DNA of 64,000 bases. It comes from Mycolicibacterium nivoides. Its GTDB lineage: Bacteria > Actinomycetota > Actinomycetes > Mycobacteriales > Mycobacteriaceae. This document shows, piece after piece, positions 17,944 to 26,831 of this stretch (position 1 is the first letter of the stretch; every line of letters begins with the position of its first letter). The notes beneath the pieces are model-generated. The model made no database searches. It was not told the origin of the DNA and saw only the letters and a program-made list of their open reading frames with translations. The stretch is taken from positions 6,676,753-6,740,752 of the forward strand of contig NZ_CP034072.1 of NCBI RefSeq assembly GCF_003855255.1, given 5' to 3'. Position numbers and translations under genes: made by a program.

Positions 17944-18488
17944 AGCAGCCCCATCTCGTCGAACACCGCCCGCAGTGCGCGCACTGCGTAGTAACTGCGT
18001 GACTTCACGGTACCCACAGCAACATTGAGCCTATCGGCTGCTTCGGCAAGGGTGAGGTCATCGAAGTACAGCGCCTTGACCACCTCGCGATGTTCGGGGG
18101 ACAACCGTTGCAGGGATTCACCGATGACGATCCGCTCCAGGGACTTGTTGACGGCATCGGCACTGGGCAGTGCGACATCGGTGTCGACAAGCACCTCGCC
18201 CCGCCGTGACCTCCGCCGCCATTGATCGACGATGACGTTGCGGGCAACCGTGAACAGGAACGATCTGGGATTGCCTTCGGCCGCGTCGATCTGGTCGATG
18301 TTCTTCCATGCCCGCGCGAACGTCTCCTGCACGACGTCCTCACGGTGCTGCACATCGACGACGTGGCCGGCGACGAATCGCCGGACGGCATCGCCGTGGA
18401 CGGTGTACAGCGCGGTCAACAGCCGGTCGTCGGCCGCACGACCACGCTGTGCGGCCGACGATCTGCGACGTCGTGGACGGTTCGGCAC
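17940..18488 (-). CDS. ECF RNA polymerase sigma factor (SigL/ECF19-like)
   Basis: A 182-residue ECF sigma factor with region 2 (VVQETFARAWKN; FLFTVARNVIVDQWRRR) and region 4 (LSPEHREVVKALYFDDLTLAEAADRLNVAVGTVKSR). The VGTVKSRxxYAVRALR ending resembles mycobacterial SigL. It starts with GTG 18488, 2 bp after the upstream secreted-protein gene stops, and overlaps its anti-sigma gene. It probably directs transcription of the operon starting near 20640, making an autoregulated redox-stress unit. Confidence 0.9.
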   Translation of the reverse strand: MPNRPRRRRSSAAQRGRAADDRLLTALYTVHGDAVRRFVAGHVVDVQHREDVVQETFARAWKNIDQIDAAEGNPRSFLFTVARNVIVDQWRRRSRRGEVLVDTDVALPSADAVNKSLERIVIGESLQRLSPEHREVVKALYFDDLTLAEAADRLNVAVGTVKSRSYYAVRALRAVFDEMGLL

Positions 18489-18490
18489 GG

Positions 18491-18994
18491 TCAGTACCGC
18501 GGGAGCCCGTCAGATTGCATGACCCCCCACTTGGAGTTGCTCAACTGCTTACCCACGCCGTTGTGCTGCCCGGCCGCCTTGTCTTGGACGAACGTGTAGA
18601 GCGGGTGCGAATTCAAGGTCAGCTGGCGGGTGCCATCCGGACGTAGGTACACACCCAATACTCCCTCAACGCCCGCCACCTGTGCCGGCAGCGGGTCGGG
18701 GGCGAGCACGGCGGGCCACTTCTGCAGGCAGTCCTCGCCGCATCCACTGCTCGCGGGAGTATCGCCCTGGAACGCGTACACCGTCATTCCTTCAGCGTCG
18801 ACGATGATCTCGCCAAGGTCCGACGCGTGTTTTGCGAGGACCGGTTGCGGCGTGACCGGCTCGTCGGCGTTCGCATGACCCGGCGCGGCGAGTCCGGCCA
18901 CCAGGCCGGCGGTAAACAGCGCTGCACCAACAGTTCTTCTCATCCGATTGATATCCACGGCCTTACGTACGCCGGCGGAGTTCGAGAGGTTCAT
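18491..18994 (-). CDS. Secreted protein with Secreted_repeat (COG4315) domains
   Basis: The 167-residue exported protein has a signal sequence (GAALFTAGLVAGLAAPGHANA). Two copies of the roughly 40-residue Secreted_repeat motif follow: VDAEGMTVYAFQGDTPASS with CGEDCLQKWPAV, then GTRQLTLNSHPLYTFVQDKAAGQ. The CGEDC pair could form a disulfide or metal site. ATG 18994 overlaps the cytochrome b561 gene by 32 bp and has a weak GGGA site; ATG 18943 is an alternative start. Such proteins often neighbour ECF sigma and b561 genes, suggesting an extracytoplasmic redox role. Confidence 0.82.
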   Translation of the reverse strand: MNLSNSAGVRKAVDINRMRRTVGAALFTAGLVAGLAAPGHANADEPVTPQPVLAKHASDLGEIIVDAEGMTVYAFQGDTPASSGCGEDCLQKWPAVLAPDPLPAQVAGVEGVLGVYLRPDGTRQLTLNSHPLYTFVQDKAAGQHNGVGKQLSNSKWGVMQSDGLPRY

Positions 18995-19538
18995 CGTTCC
19001 CGAAACTCATCCGGCGCAGCATGCCGTCGCGCAAGGTCAGTGTGTGCAGCAGCACCGCTGACACGTGTGCGGCGATCATCGCGACCAGGGCATAGGCCAC
19101 AACCGAGTGGCTGTTGCGAAGCAGGCCGTACAGCTCGGCGTCCACGGGCGCGATCGGTGGCAGCCGAAGCGCGCCGCCCAACCCGACCGGAACCCCACTC
19201 GCCGACACCATCGCCCACCCCAGCAGCGGTTGCGCCAACAGCAGCACGTACATGGCGAGTTCGGAGCCGATCACCGCGATGCGCTCAGCCCGGCCGACCG
19301 TGGCGGGCAGGGCGGGCCCGCGATCGGTGAGTCTGTTGACGACGCGGATCACGAACACCACGAACACCAGTGCGCCCAGAACCTTGTGCACGCTGAGGAG
19401 TACCGCGTAGTCCGCAAGCGAGTTGGCGAGGAAGAACCCGACGAGCAGCGTGCTGAACACGAGCGCTGCGGCAGACCAATGCAGGACGCGGGTGCCGAGG
19501 GCATAGCGGGAGCCGGAGCGGGTGACCGACGCGATCAT
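18963..19538 (-). CDS. Cytochrome b561-family membrane protein
   Basis: From ATG 19538 the protein is 191 residues with four predicted membrane helices. Paired haem-ligand His are visible: RVLHWSAA, LSVHKVLG, and NSHSVVAYALVAMIAAHVSAVLLH. This is the prokaryotic b561 / Ni-Fe-hydrogenase-b fold that moves electrons across the membrane. The ATGA overlap (19535-19538) with the catalase-like gene couples their translation, suggesting it supplies electrons to, or takes them from, that haem protein. Confidence 0.88.
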   Translation of the reverse strand: MIASVTRSGSRYALGTRVLHWSAAALVFSTLLVGFFLANSLADYAVLLSVHKVLGALVFVVFVIRVVNRLTDRGPALPATVGRAERIAVIGSELAMYVLLLAQPLLGWAMVSASGVPVGLGGALRLPPIAPVDAELYGLLRNSHSVVAYALVAMIAAHVSAVLLHTLTLRDGMLRRMSFGNDEPLELRRRT

Positions 19539-20635
19539 CGCGCGACCTCCCCGGCATCGACCTGCGGGGCGGCTCCGGTGACGCCGGCACGTCGGCGAAA
19601 CGACGCCGCGTACACCGCCGAGCGGGCGGGCAGTAGCGGGTCCTCCGAGGGCTCGATCCCGTCCGGCAGCACCATGGGGTCGAAATTGACGTCGCGGGCG
19701 TTCCCGGCCGACTCCGTCGCGATGGAGTCGAGCACCACGGTCCCGGTGTCGATCGTGCGCCGGTCGGCCGGCCACGCGATGGTCGCGTCACGCACATCGT
19801 CCTCCGGTTCGCCCATCGTCACGAGCAGCCGCCAGCGCAACGGCCTCGACCTGATATCGCGAACGACGTTGTCGAACAGCCAGTTCGGTCCGGCCGGCGA
19901 TGTGGGTGGCGGCTTCACCTCCCGCATCGGGCTCAGTGACCATCGCACCGGTGTACGCTCGCCGGCCGCGTTGACGAAGTAGAAGGCGTTGAGCCCCCGA
20001 AAGGTGCTGTCGGCGAAACCGGAGGTGGGCGGTTGCTGCTTGATCGCCGACATGGCGACGGCGGTTTCGGGATGGGCGGCCAGAAAACGTGCCATGGCCG
20101 TGGGATCGGGCTTGCCGGTGCCGGGCACCGGTTTGGATGCCAGCAGCCGGTCGTAGAAACCCTGCACCGAATTGTCCTGGAACACGGGCAGGTTCAGCAT
20201 CGCGGTGCGCCATTGCCCTGCGCCGGGATATCCGATCGCCAGGCCCAGGCCGCGCGGGGCGCCAGTGGTGTCCGAAACGGTGGGATTACCCCCGGGCAGC
20301 GAGAACCGGCCGACGAGAGGGGAGCGGCCGGCGCGGAAGGCTGCGGCCTTGGTCACTTCGGCGCCCGCACCGTTGCTGTCGAAGTAGCCGCTGACCGCAA
20401 CCCCTTTGGCATGGTTGAGGCGGTAGCCGGGATGGATCCCGGCAACCGCGTGAAAGGCGTCGACGAATGCCTGTGGCGTCAACCGCCGTTGCGATCCGAG
20501 CGGACCACGTCCATACAGCACCGCGCCGACGTCGGCGGCCAGGAAGGCGCCGACGGCCGCGATGCCGATGACGACGCTGCGACGGTTGGCTGAAGCGCTG
20601 CGCCACGATGGGGGAACGATCGATCTGCGGTCCAT
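19535..20635 (-). CDS. Catalase-related haem peroxidase (SrpA-like), exported or membrane-anchored
   Basis: From ATG 20635 (GGAAGG site 7 nt upstream) the protein is 366 residues. An N-terminal hydrophobic stretch (SVVIGIAAVGAFLAADVGAVLYG) implies export or anchoring. The catalase-like core shows the distal His motif RLNHAKG and a proximal NFDPMVLPDGI...ARSAVY segment with the haem-ligand Tyr. At this length it is the small catalase-related peroxidase type, not a full catalase. It leads the five-gene operon with b561, secreted repeat protein, sigma and anti-sigma. Confidence 0.88.
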   Translation of the reverse strand: MDRRSIVPPSWRSASANRRSVVIGIAAVGAFLAADVGAVLYGRGPLGSQRRLTPQAFVDAFHAVAGIHPGYRLNHAKGVAVSGYFDSNGAGAEVTKAAAFRAGRSPLVGRFSLPGGNPTVSDTTGAPRGLGLAIGYPGAGQWRTAMLNLPVFQDNSVQGFYDRLLASKPVPGTGKPDPTAMARFLAAHPETAVAMSAIKQQPPTSGFADSTFRGLNAFYFVNAAGERTPVRWSLSPMREVKPPPTSPAGPNWLFDNVVRDIRSRPLRWRLLVTMGEPEDDVRDATIAWPADRRTIDTGTVVLDSIATESAGNARDVNFDPMVLPDGIEPSEDPLLPARSAVYAASFRRRAGVTGAAPQVDAGEVAR

Positions 20636-20722
20636 GAGCGACCTTCCAAACTTGTGCCGGGATGGGGTTACCCGGGGCATACGCCCGTGGGGGAGAAAAA
20701 GTTCACCGCGGCCGAGGGCCAG

Positions 20723-22078
20723 CTAGCCCACCGGACTGCGCCGGGCCCTGATCCAGACGGCCAACCCGGCGACCGCCAACGCCAAGGCGATGGCGGTCAA
20801 GATCGCGTTGATGCCCGCGCCGGTCCCCATCCCGCCGAGTTGGAGCACCTCCAGGACGGTGCCGGACACGGCGACGCCGACGCCGGCCAGCGTCACCAGC
20901 GCGGTCAGGGTGACCCCGGCCGCCTCACCGGCCCGCGCCGGCGCGACCACCGCTTGAGTGGCGACAGTGGTGAACGCGTAGACGAATCCCATGGTGAAGC
21001 CGCACGCCGTGAGCGCGATCGCGTACCCCACCCATCCACCGGAAACAGTCAGTGCGGCAAGGGAAACCGCGGCTGCGATACATCCGGTCGCCATCACGCG
21101 GACCGGAGAGGACGCCGACGGCAGCCGGCCGGAGAGCGTGCCTCCCAGCGCGGCGCCGGCCGACGGCCCCAGGAACACCACGCCCGCCATCAGTGGATCG
21201 AGACCGCGGACCTGTTGCAGATTCAGCGTGGTCAGGAAGACCGTGACCACGTACGCGATATTGGCGACGGTGCCGGCAACGACAAGCACCGCGAAGCCCG
21301 GGTTGCCGAACAACCCGAGATCGACCAGCGGGTGGCGCGTTCGTCGTTCGACTGCCACGAACGCCGTGAGCAGGACAACCGCGGCGATTCCGGCACCGAT
21401 GGTCGCCGGCGACAGCCAACCCCAGGTGGGCGCACGATCGAAAGCCAGGGTGAACAGGCCGATGCCCACCGTGATCAGCGCCAACCCACTCAGATCGATT
21501 CGGCGCGGGGCGGTTTCGTCGAAACTCTCGGGGATCACGCGCGCACCGATGACCAGCGAGATGAGGGTGAAGGGTACCAGCAGCCAGAACACCGCGCGCC
21601 AGCCAACCGTTTCGGTCAGCACGCCGCCTACCAACGGACCGGCAGCGTTCCCCAGCCCGGCGATGCCGTAGGCCGTGCCGATGGCCCTGCTCGCACTGGC
21701 CGCGGGGTAGGCATTGGTCAGGACGCTCACCGAGACCGGAAAGATCATCGCCGCGCCGATACCCTGCAGCGCGCGGAATCCGACTATCGCGGCCGGCGTC
21801 GGAGCCACGGCGCACAGCACCGACGCCACCGCGAACAGCGCGATGCCGGACAGCAGCACACGTCGTCGGCCGAAGATGTCTGCGATGCGACCCGCGGGCA
21901 CCATGAAGGCGCCCAGCGTCAGCATGTAGATGCTCACCACCCACTGCAGGTCGGTGGTGCTGCTGTGCAGATCCGCCGCCATCCGGGGCAGCGCCAGGTT
22001 CACCGCGAAGTAGTCGATCTGCACGCAGAACAGCGCGATGGAGATCGCCGCGAGTATCCAGCGAGTCAGCCCGGCCAC
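20723..22078 (-). CDS. MFS drug-efflux-type transporter
   Basis: The 451-residue protein has about 12-14 hydrophobic segments. The MFS motif GRIADIFGRRRVLL lies between helices 2 and 3, and the proline/glycine motif C (GLGNAAGPLVGGVL) marks drug/H+ antiporters of the DHA type. GTG 22078 lies inside the end of the upstream acyl-CoA-synthetase gene (13-bp overlap), so the two are co-transcribed; the pump could export a product of that enzyme. Confidence 0.9.
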   Translation of the reverse strand: MAGLTRWILAAISIALFCVQIDYFAVNLALPRMAADLHSSTTDLQWVVSIYMLTLGAFMVPAGRIADIFGRRRVLLSGIALFAVASVLCAVAPTPAAIVGFRALQGIGAAMIFPVSVSVLTNAYPAASASRAIGTAYGIAGLGNAAGPLVGGVLTETVGWRAVFWLLVPFTLISLVIGARVIPESFDETAPRRIDLSGLALITVGIGLFTLAFDRAPTWGWLSPATIGAGIAAVVLLTAFVAVERRTRHPLVDLGLFGNPGFAVLVVAGTVANIAYVVTVFLTTLNLQQVRGLDPLMAGVVFLGPSAGAALGGTLSGRLPSASSPVRVMATGCIAAAVSLAALTVSGGWVGYAIALTACGFTMGFVYAFTTVATQAVVAPARAGEAAGVTLTALVTLAGVGVAVSGTVLEVLQLGGMGTGAGINAILTAIALALAVAGLAVWIRARRSPVG

Positions 22079-24147
22079 CCCATCTCCAGGGGAAACTGGC
22101 CCTCGATCAAATGACGTTTCAGGACCTTCCCCGTGGCGGTGCGTGGCAGCTGGTCGACGAATGTGACGTCCCGCGGAATCGAGAAGCGGCTCAGGCGGTT
22201 TCGGACATAGTTCTTGACGGTGTCCGCGTCGAGCGACGACCCCTCGGTGCGGACGACGAACGCCGCCAGACGCTGGCCGAACTCCGGATCCGGAACGCCG
22301 ACCACCGCCACGTCGGCGACCTGTGGCAGCACGGCGATGGCTTCTTCGACGGGCCGCGGAAAAACGTTCTCGCCGCCGGAGATGATCATGTCGTCGTCGC
22401 GTCCGGCGACGAAGAGACGCCCGCTGCCGTCGAGGTAGCCTAGATCGCCGGTGTCCATCAGCCTGTCCTCGACGGCAGGCGACGCCGCATTCGTGTAACC
22501 GTCGAAGAGCATGTCGTTGCCGACGAAGATGCGACCCACGGCGCCGGCCGGCGCGATGGCGCCCGCGTCATCGAGGATGGCGATGCGGGTGCCCAGGGGT
22601 GGCCGGCCCGCCGTGGTCGGGGCGACGCGCAGGTCGGCGGGATCGGCGATCGTCGCCCAGGACACCTCGGTGGATCCGTAGAAGTTGTAGAGAACGTCGC
22701 CGAAGATCTCCATGAACTTGGTGACGGCTGCGCCCGGAATCGGTGACCCGCTGCTGGCGACCACCTTCAGCGACGAGGTGTCGTAGCGGTTGACCACGGC
22801 GGCGGGCAACTCGAGAATGCGCTGCAACATCACCGGAACCAGGATCACCACCGTGCAGCGATGGCGCTCAATGGCTTTGAGGCATTCTTCGGCGTCGAAC
22901 CGGTCCATCAGCACCACCGTTGCCAGCAGCGGCGTGCTCACTTGCAGTGCGGCCAGACCCCAGGTGTGGAACATCGGTGCGCACATCAGCATGACCTCGC
23001 CGTGACGCAGCGGCATGCGCGACAACATCGCGGCGATGGCGCCGAAGCCGGGTGGCGTGGGCCGTCGGGCTCCCTTGGGCGTGCCGGTGGTGCCCGAGGT
23101 GAGCGCCACCAGCTTGCCGGGTTGTTTCGGTGGTGCCACCGGTGCGGCGCCGGTGCCGGTGGAAATGAGATCGTCGATCGAACGCCGATGCCGCGTAGCC
23201 GAATTGGCGTGGATCGAGATTCGCGGGATGTCCGCGGAGACGTACCGCACCTCCGGTTCGAAGTCGCCGTCGAGGAATATGGCGTCGACGTCGTGGCGTT
23301 TGACGATCTCTTCGATCGCGCGGGCGGCGAGGCCGGTGTTGAGCAATACCAGGTCCGCACCCAACTTGCTCGCGGCCACCATGCACTCGACCATCGCCGA
23401 ATGGTTGCGGGCGAGAACCGCGAACGTGCTGTCACTGCTGAAACCGATTACCGCAAGGCCCGATGCCAAGCGGTTGGTGCGCTCGGCCACGTCCGCGTAG
23501 GTCGAGGTCCCGTACCGGTCGATCGACGCGATTGTGCGCGGTGAGCGCGCGGCGGCAGCAGCAAGTCCGCCCGCGAGCGTGAATCCCCATTTGGCGAGCG
23601 AATTGAGCTGGCGAAGTCCACGATCGGGTCGAGACGCGCGCACCACACCGCTGGTGATCATGGTCTTCAAGACGTTGAGTTGCAGGGAACGCCCGTCGCC
23701 CATGTTGACCAGTTGTGAGGACGGTTTATCCGCGAGGGAGTCCGAGATTCGCTGGAGCCCTTCGCGGATCCAGCTCTCGACGACGCTGTCGCTGGCTTTC
23801 GCGATGTCGGGGTGGAGCGTGCCGACCGCGAAGATCCGCAATGCGATCCGGGCGCCGGCCCCTTCGGGAGTCAGGCGAATCGAGGCGAAACAGCGACCCG
23901 TCTGCGTCGCGTCGAGGCGCAACTCCATGCCCGACAGGCGGATGGTCCGGCGCATCTCCTGCACGACGACGGCACCGCGGGAGGTGGACAGACGCACCTC
24001 GAAGAGATGCGGGTCGCCGGCGACGTGTTCGCACGAACCGAGGCCACGAAAGAACCGTGGGTACAGCTCCGGCGCCTCCAGGATGGACCAGATGTCCGGA
24101 CATGGGTGATCGAGCGTCGTGTCGACGGCGATCACGTCTCGGGCCAC
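22066..24147 (-). CDS. SRPBCC (polyketide-cyclase-like) domain fused to acyl-CoA synthetase
   Basis: The 693-residue protein starts at GTG 24147. Residues about 1-150 form a START/SRPBCC domain (VDTTLDHPCPDIWSILEAPE; FFRGLGSCEH), a hydrophobic ligand pocket. From about 185 an ANL adenylating enzyme follows: TSGTTGTPKGA (P-loop), YNFYGSTEVSW, TGDLGYLDGSGRLFVAGRDDD and the C-terminal PRTATGKVLKR with the catalytic Lys. It should activate a fatty or aromatic acid to an adenylate and CoA thioester. No carrier or reductase domain is present. The MFS pump gene overlaps its 3' end. Confidence 0.9.
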   Translation of the reverse strand: MARDVIAVDTTLDHPCPDIWSILEAPELYPRFFRGLGSCEHVAGDPHLFEVRLSTSRGAVVVQEMRRTIRLSGMELRLDATQTGRCFASIRLTPEGAGARIALRIFAVGTLHPDIAKASDSVVESWIREGLQRISDSLADKPSSQLVNMGDGRSLQLNVLKTMITSGVVRASRPDRGLRQLNSLAKWGFTLAGGLAAAAARSPRTIASIDRYGTSTYADVAERTNRLASGLAVIGFSSDSTFAVLARNHSAMVECMVAASKLGADLVLLNTGLAARAIEEIVKRHDVDAIFLDGDFEPEVRYVSADIPRISIHANSATRHRRSIDDLISTGTGAAPVAPPKQPGKLVALTSGTTGTPKGARRPTPPGFGAIAAMLSRMPLRHGEVMLMCAPMFHTWGLAALQVSTPLLATVVLMDRFDAEECLKAIERHRCTVVILVPVMLQRILELPAAVVNRYDTSSLKVVASSGSPIPGAAVTKFMEIFGDVLYNFYGSTEVSWATIADPADLRVAPTTAGRPPLGTRIAILDDAGAIAPAGAVGRIFVGNDMLFDGYTNAASPAVEDRLMDTGDLGYLDGSGRLFVAGRDDDMIISGGENVFPRPVEEAIAVLPQVADVAVVGVPDPEFGQRLAAFVVRTEGSSLDADTVKNYVRNRLSRFSIPRDVTFVDQLPRTATGKVLKRHLIEGQFPLEMGWPG

Positions 24148-24373
24148 TGTGGTTTCTGCCAGGGTGTCGGTAGTTAGCTGCGACTAGCCATTGTGGTTCA
24201 TCTTTCCCTGGCACGGGCCTGTTTCGCCGACGAACGCAGATGTAACCGTTTCCCTGAGCAAAGTTCGGCGCCCGGCGGATCCCGGGGATTCCGCTGGTAG
24301 GCGTTGGACCATGGAAATTTCCGATATCAGGCGGGGGTGGAGTTGCGCCAGATCCGCGGATACGCTTCGGTCC
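24148..24373. promoter_or_regulatory. Divergent intergenic region, no gene
   Basis: The 226 bp separate the minus-strand acyl-CoA synthetase (start 24147) from the plus-strand DUF1906 gene (start 24374). Both promoters must be here. I see no convincing palindrome or ORF. Confidence 0.4.
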
Positions 24374-25153
24374 GTGACGCGATCCGCTTCGCGGCGTGAA
24401 GTCCTCAGGTATGCAGCGCTGTTTGCCCCGGCGTTGGCAGTCCCAGGTGCGCTGGCCGCGTCGGTCGGCACCCAGACCGCATCGGCCGACGGACTGCAGC
24501 TCGTCGATTTCGCCGACCGGCTGGTCCAGCCCGAACAGATCAAGTCCGCGGGCTTCGGTGGCGCACTGGTCTACGTTTCCGAATTGCGGCCGGGGGCCAC
24601 GTTCGATTTCAAGCCCGTGACCCGCGACTACGCCGACCGGCTCCGGTCGGCAGGGCTGCAGGTCGTCAGCTGCTACCAGTTCGGCAAACCCGGATGGCCG
24701 ACGCCGTCGGACTTCACCCGCGGCTACGACGGGGGAGTGGCCGACGCCCAGACGGCACTGAGCCTGCACACCGCGGCCGGGGGGCCGGCGTCGGCGCCGA
24801 TCTTCTTCAGCGTCGACGAGGACATCGATGCCAAGACATGGAAAAGTCTGGCAGTCCAATGGTTTCGGGGAATCCACTCGGTGCTGGGAGTTGGCCGCAC
24901 CGGAATCTACGGGGGCCGTAACCAATGCGGTTGGGCCATCGCCGACGGTGTCGTCGGGGCATCGACCAGTCCGGGTCACCGGTGGGCGTGGCAGACCAAG
25001 GCATGGTCGCGGGGGGAGCGGGAACCGGCCGCCGTACTGTTCCAGAGGGAAGTCGTCACCGCGTCCGATCCGGGCTTCGTGATCGACGGCATCCATGTTG
25101 ACGTGAACGACGTTCTCGCAGCCGATTACGGCCAGTGGGATCTCGCCAGATAG
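24374..25153 (+). CDS. Tat-exported DUF1906 glycoside-hydrolase-like protein (paralogue 2)
   Basis: The start is set at GTG 24374 because it opens the twin-arginine signal SASRREVLRYAALFAPALAV; the longer upstream frame has no such start context. The 259-residue product shares the LVDFADRL, FSVDEDID, GRNQCGWAIADG and C-terminal VDVNDVLAADYGQWD blocks with the protein at 9515. Predicted to act on cell-wall glycan in the periplasm or outside; no substrate is known. Its stop is 11 bp before the next gene. Confidence 0.85.
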   Translation: MTRSASRREVLRYAALFAPALAVPGALAASVGTQTASADGLQLVDFADRLVQPEQIKSAGFGGALVYVSELRPGATFDFKPVTRDYADRLRSAGLQVVSCYQFGKPGWPTPSDFTRGYDGGVADAQTALSLHTAAGGPASAPIFFSVDEDIDAKTWKSLAVQWFRGIHSVLGVGRTGIYGGRNQCGWAIADGVVGASTSPGHRWAWQTKAWSRGEREPAAVLFQREVVTASDPGFVIDGIHVDVNDVLAADYGQWDLAR

Positions 25154-25164
25154 GAGTCACTGTC

Positions 25165-25923
25165 ATGAGCAACACCGACATGCTGGACGCTGCCGCCACC
25201 ACGGGAACGGCGATGGAGCAGGCCGTCGCGGTCTTCATGCTGCACCCGGAGAACTTCGGTGCCAGCGTCGCCGCCGGGTATGAGAACCCGTTGGCCGGTT
25301 ATGTCGCCGGCCGTGGCGGAGTGCTCGGTGAGGCCTCCGGCGCCACCGTCAGCGCTGTCTTCGCGGTGTTCGAGCCCAACGGGCTCGCGGCGATGTGGGA
25401 CGAGGGCGTCGCGGTGCGTGGTGCTGCCGGTGCGGCGCAACAGTATTGGGAGCAGGCAGCCGAGTTCGGGCACAAGTACCTGTCGGATGCCCAGGGTCTG
25501 GATCGGATCGCCGCGCTGGGGGAGAAGATGATCGCCGCGACGCCGATCGCGGGCCTGCCGTTGTTCGCCGGCTGGCGTGCGATGCCGCTGGCCGACGATG
25601 CCGCCGCGCGCGCGTTGCAGGTGATGTTCGTGCTCCGCGAGCTGCGCGCCGGGGTGCATTTCAATGCGTTGACGATTTCCGGGATCGCCCCGGTGGAGGC
25701 GCACATGCTCAACAAGGGGCCGCAGTACACCACGATGTTCGGTTGGCCCGAGCCGTTCGCCGACGGTGCGGACAAGAAGGACCGCTACACCGAGATCGAG
25801 CAGGCGACCAACCGGCGAATGGCGGAGATCTTCGCGGCCGCTCTCGATCCGGCCGAGGCCGAGGAGCTGGCCAAGTTGAGCACAGCGGCACTGGAGACGT
25901 TGAAGGCGAACGTCCCGCGCTGA
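25165..25923 (+). CDS. SCO6745-family protein
   Basis: ATG 25165 is chosen because GGAG lies 8 nt upstream and the protein then matches the usual SCO6745-family length (252 residues). It is soluble and largely helical, with the family signatures VAVFMLHPENFG and GVHFNALTISGIAPVEAH. Function is not established; members often lie near mycothiol-dependent or DinB-like proteins, and the next gene is of that kind. No signal peptide. Confidence 0.78.
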   Translation: MSNTDMLDAAATTGTAMEQAVAVFMLHPENFGASVAAGYENPLAGYVAGRGGVLGEASGATVSAVFAVFEPNGLAAMWDEGVAVRGAAGAAQQYWEQAAEFGHKYLSDAQGLDRIAALGEKMIAATPIAGLPLFAGWRAMPLADDAAARALQVMFVLRELRAGVHFNALTISGIAPVEAHMLNKGPQYTTMFGWPEPFADGADKKDRYTEIEQATNRRMAEIFAAALDPAEAEELAKLSTAALETLKANVPR

Positions 25924-25936
25924 GCGGGTCGATCCG

Positions 25937-26593
25937 ATGCGGCTGAGCCCGGAGGAACGCGAGCGGGTGTTCGCCGCGGTCGCCGACGAGCGGCGGTCGA
26001 TCGCCACCCTGGTCGAAGGGCTCGATGCGGACCAATTGGCCACGCCGAGCCTGTGCGCCGGATGGGACGTCAAAACCGTTGCGGCACATCTGGTCAGCGA
26101 TTTCACCGACGGGTTCTGGGGCTTTATGGCCAGCGGTGTCCGCCACGGCAGCATCGACCGCGGAATCGACGCGCTGGCCCGTCGCCGGGCGCGAGCGTCG
26201 GCCGCCGAGATCGCCGAGACGCTGCGCAGCCGGGCCGATCATCGGCTGAGCCCGCCCATCACCGGTCCGCTGTCAGGCCTGACCGACGTGTTGGTACACG
26301 GCGCCGATATGCGGATGCCACTGGGGCTTCCGCATCACCCGGATCCACAGCATGTCGCGCGGGTGCTCGATTTCCTCACCAGCCGAACGCAGCTCGGCTT
26401 CTTCCCGCACCGGCGCCTGCGCGGTATCGCGTTGCACGACGCGGATACCGGGCGGATATGGGGTCACGGCCGGGCCATTGCCGGCCCGGGCGTCGCGCTG
26501 ATGCTGGCGGCGTGCGGACGCACCGTCGCGTTCGACAGTCTCGCGGGCCCGGGACTTCCCGTACTGCGCTCGCGCCTGCACCTGCCGGATTGA
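25937..26593 (+). CDS. Mycothiol-dependent maleylpyruvate isomerase-family protein
   Basis: A 218-residue DinB-like four-helix protein. The metal-site pattern of the MDMPI family is visible: LVEGLDADQLATPSLCAGWDVKTVAAHLVSD includes the His of VAAHL, and TDVLVHGADMR carries a second His. Members bind a divalent metal and use mycothiol, the actinobacterial thiol. It starts 13 bp after the SCO6745-family gene and is probably in one operon with it and perhaps the DUF1906 gene. Confidence 0.82.
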   Translation: MRLSPEERERVFAAVADERRSIATLVEGLDADQLATPSLCAGWDVKTVAAHLVSDFTDGFWGFMASGVRHGSIDRGIDALARRRARASAAEIAETLRSRADHRLSPPITGPLSGLTDVLVHGADMRMPLGLPHHPDPQHVARVLDFLTSRTQLGFFPHRRLRGIALHDADTGRIWGHGRAIAGPGVALMLAACGRTVAFDSLAGPGLPVLRSRLHLPD

Positions 26594-26705
26594 GCTCTCT
26601 ACCACGCATTTCGTTGCGTTTTCATCCGGCAGCAGAGGTTTGCTCCTTAAGCTGACCACGACCACCAAATCCTGTGGCCATTCGGAACGTCGAAGGGCCT
26701 GGACG

Positions 26706-26831
26706 ATGACAGCTGCCAATAGGTTTCCGACACGTGTGCCGCGGTCACGTGTTCGATGGCCTTGGAAAAAGGGCCGGGTCGTCGGGTGGCCGAAGGTTGC
26801 ATTCGTCAACTTCGGGAGGCAGCGGCGATGA
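26706..26831 (+). CDS. Possible 41-residue basic Trp/Pro-rich peptide
   Basis: ATG 26706 lies 8-9 nt after GAAGGG and encodes a very basic peptide with the core [19 protein letters not shown]. Its TGA (26829-26831) overlaps the ATG of the next small ORF as ATGA, a typical coupling arrangement. Only about two thirds of third positions are G or C, lower than neighbouring genes. It may be a leader ORF or a young gene rather than a conserved protein. Confidence 0.35.
   Translation: MTAANRFPTRVPRSRVRWPWKKGRVVGWPKVAFVNFGRQRR

Noticed and set aside
20654..22114. Long plus-strand frame opposite the MFS gene
   Set aside because: It is rich in Gln/Arg/Asp with no domain, while the minus strand encodes a regular multi-helix transporter.
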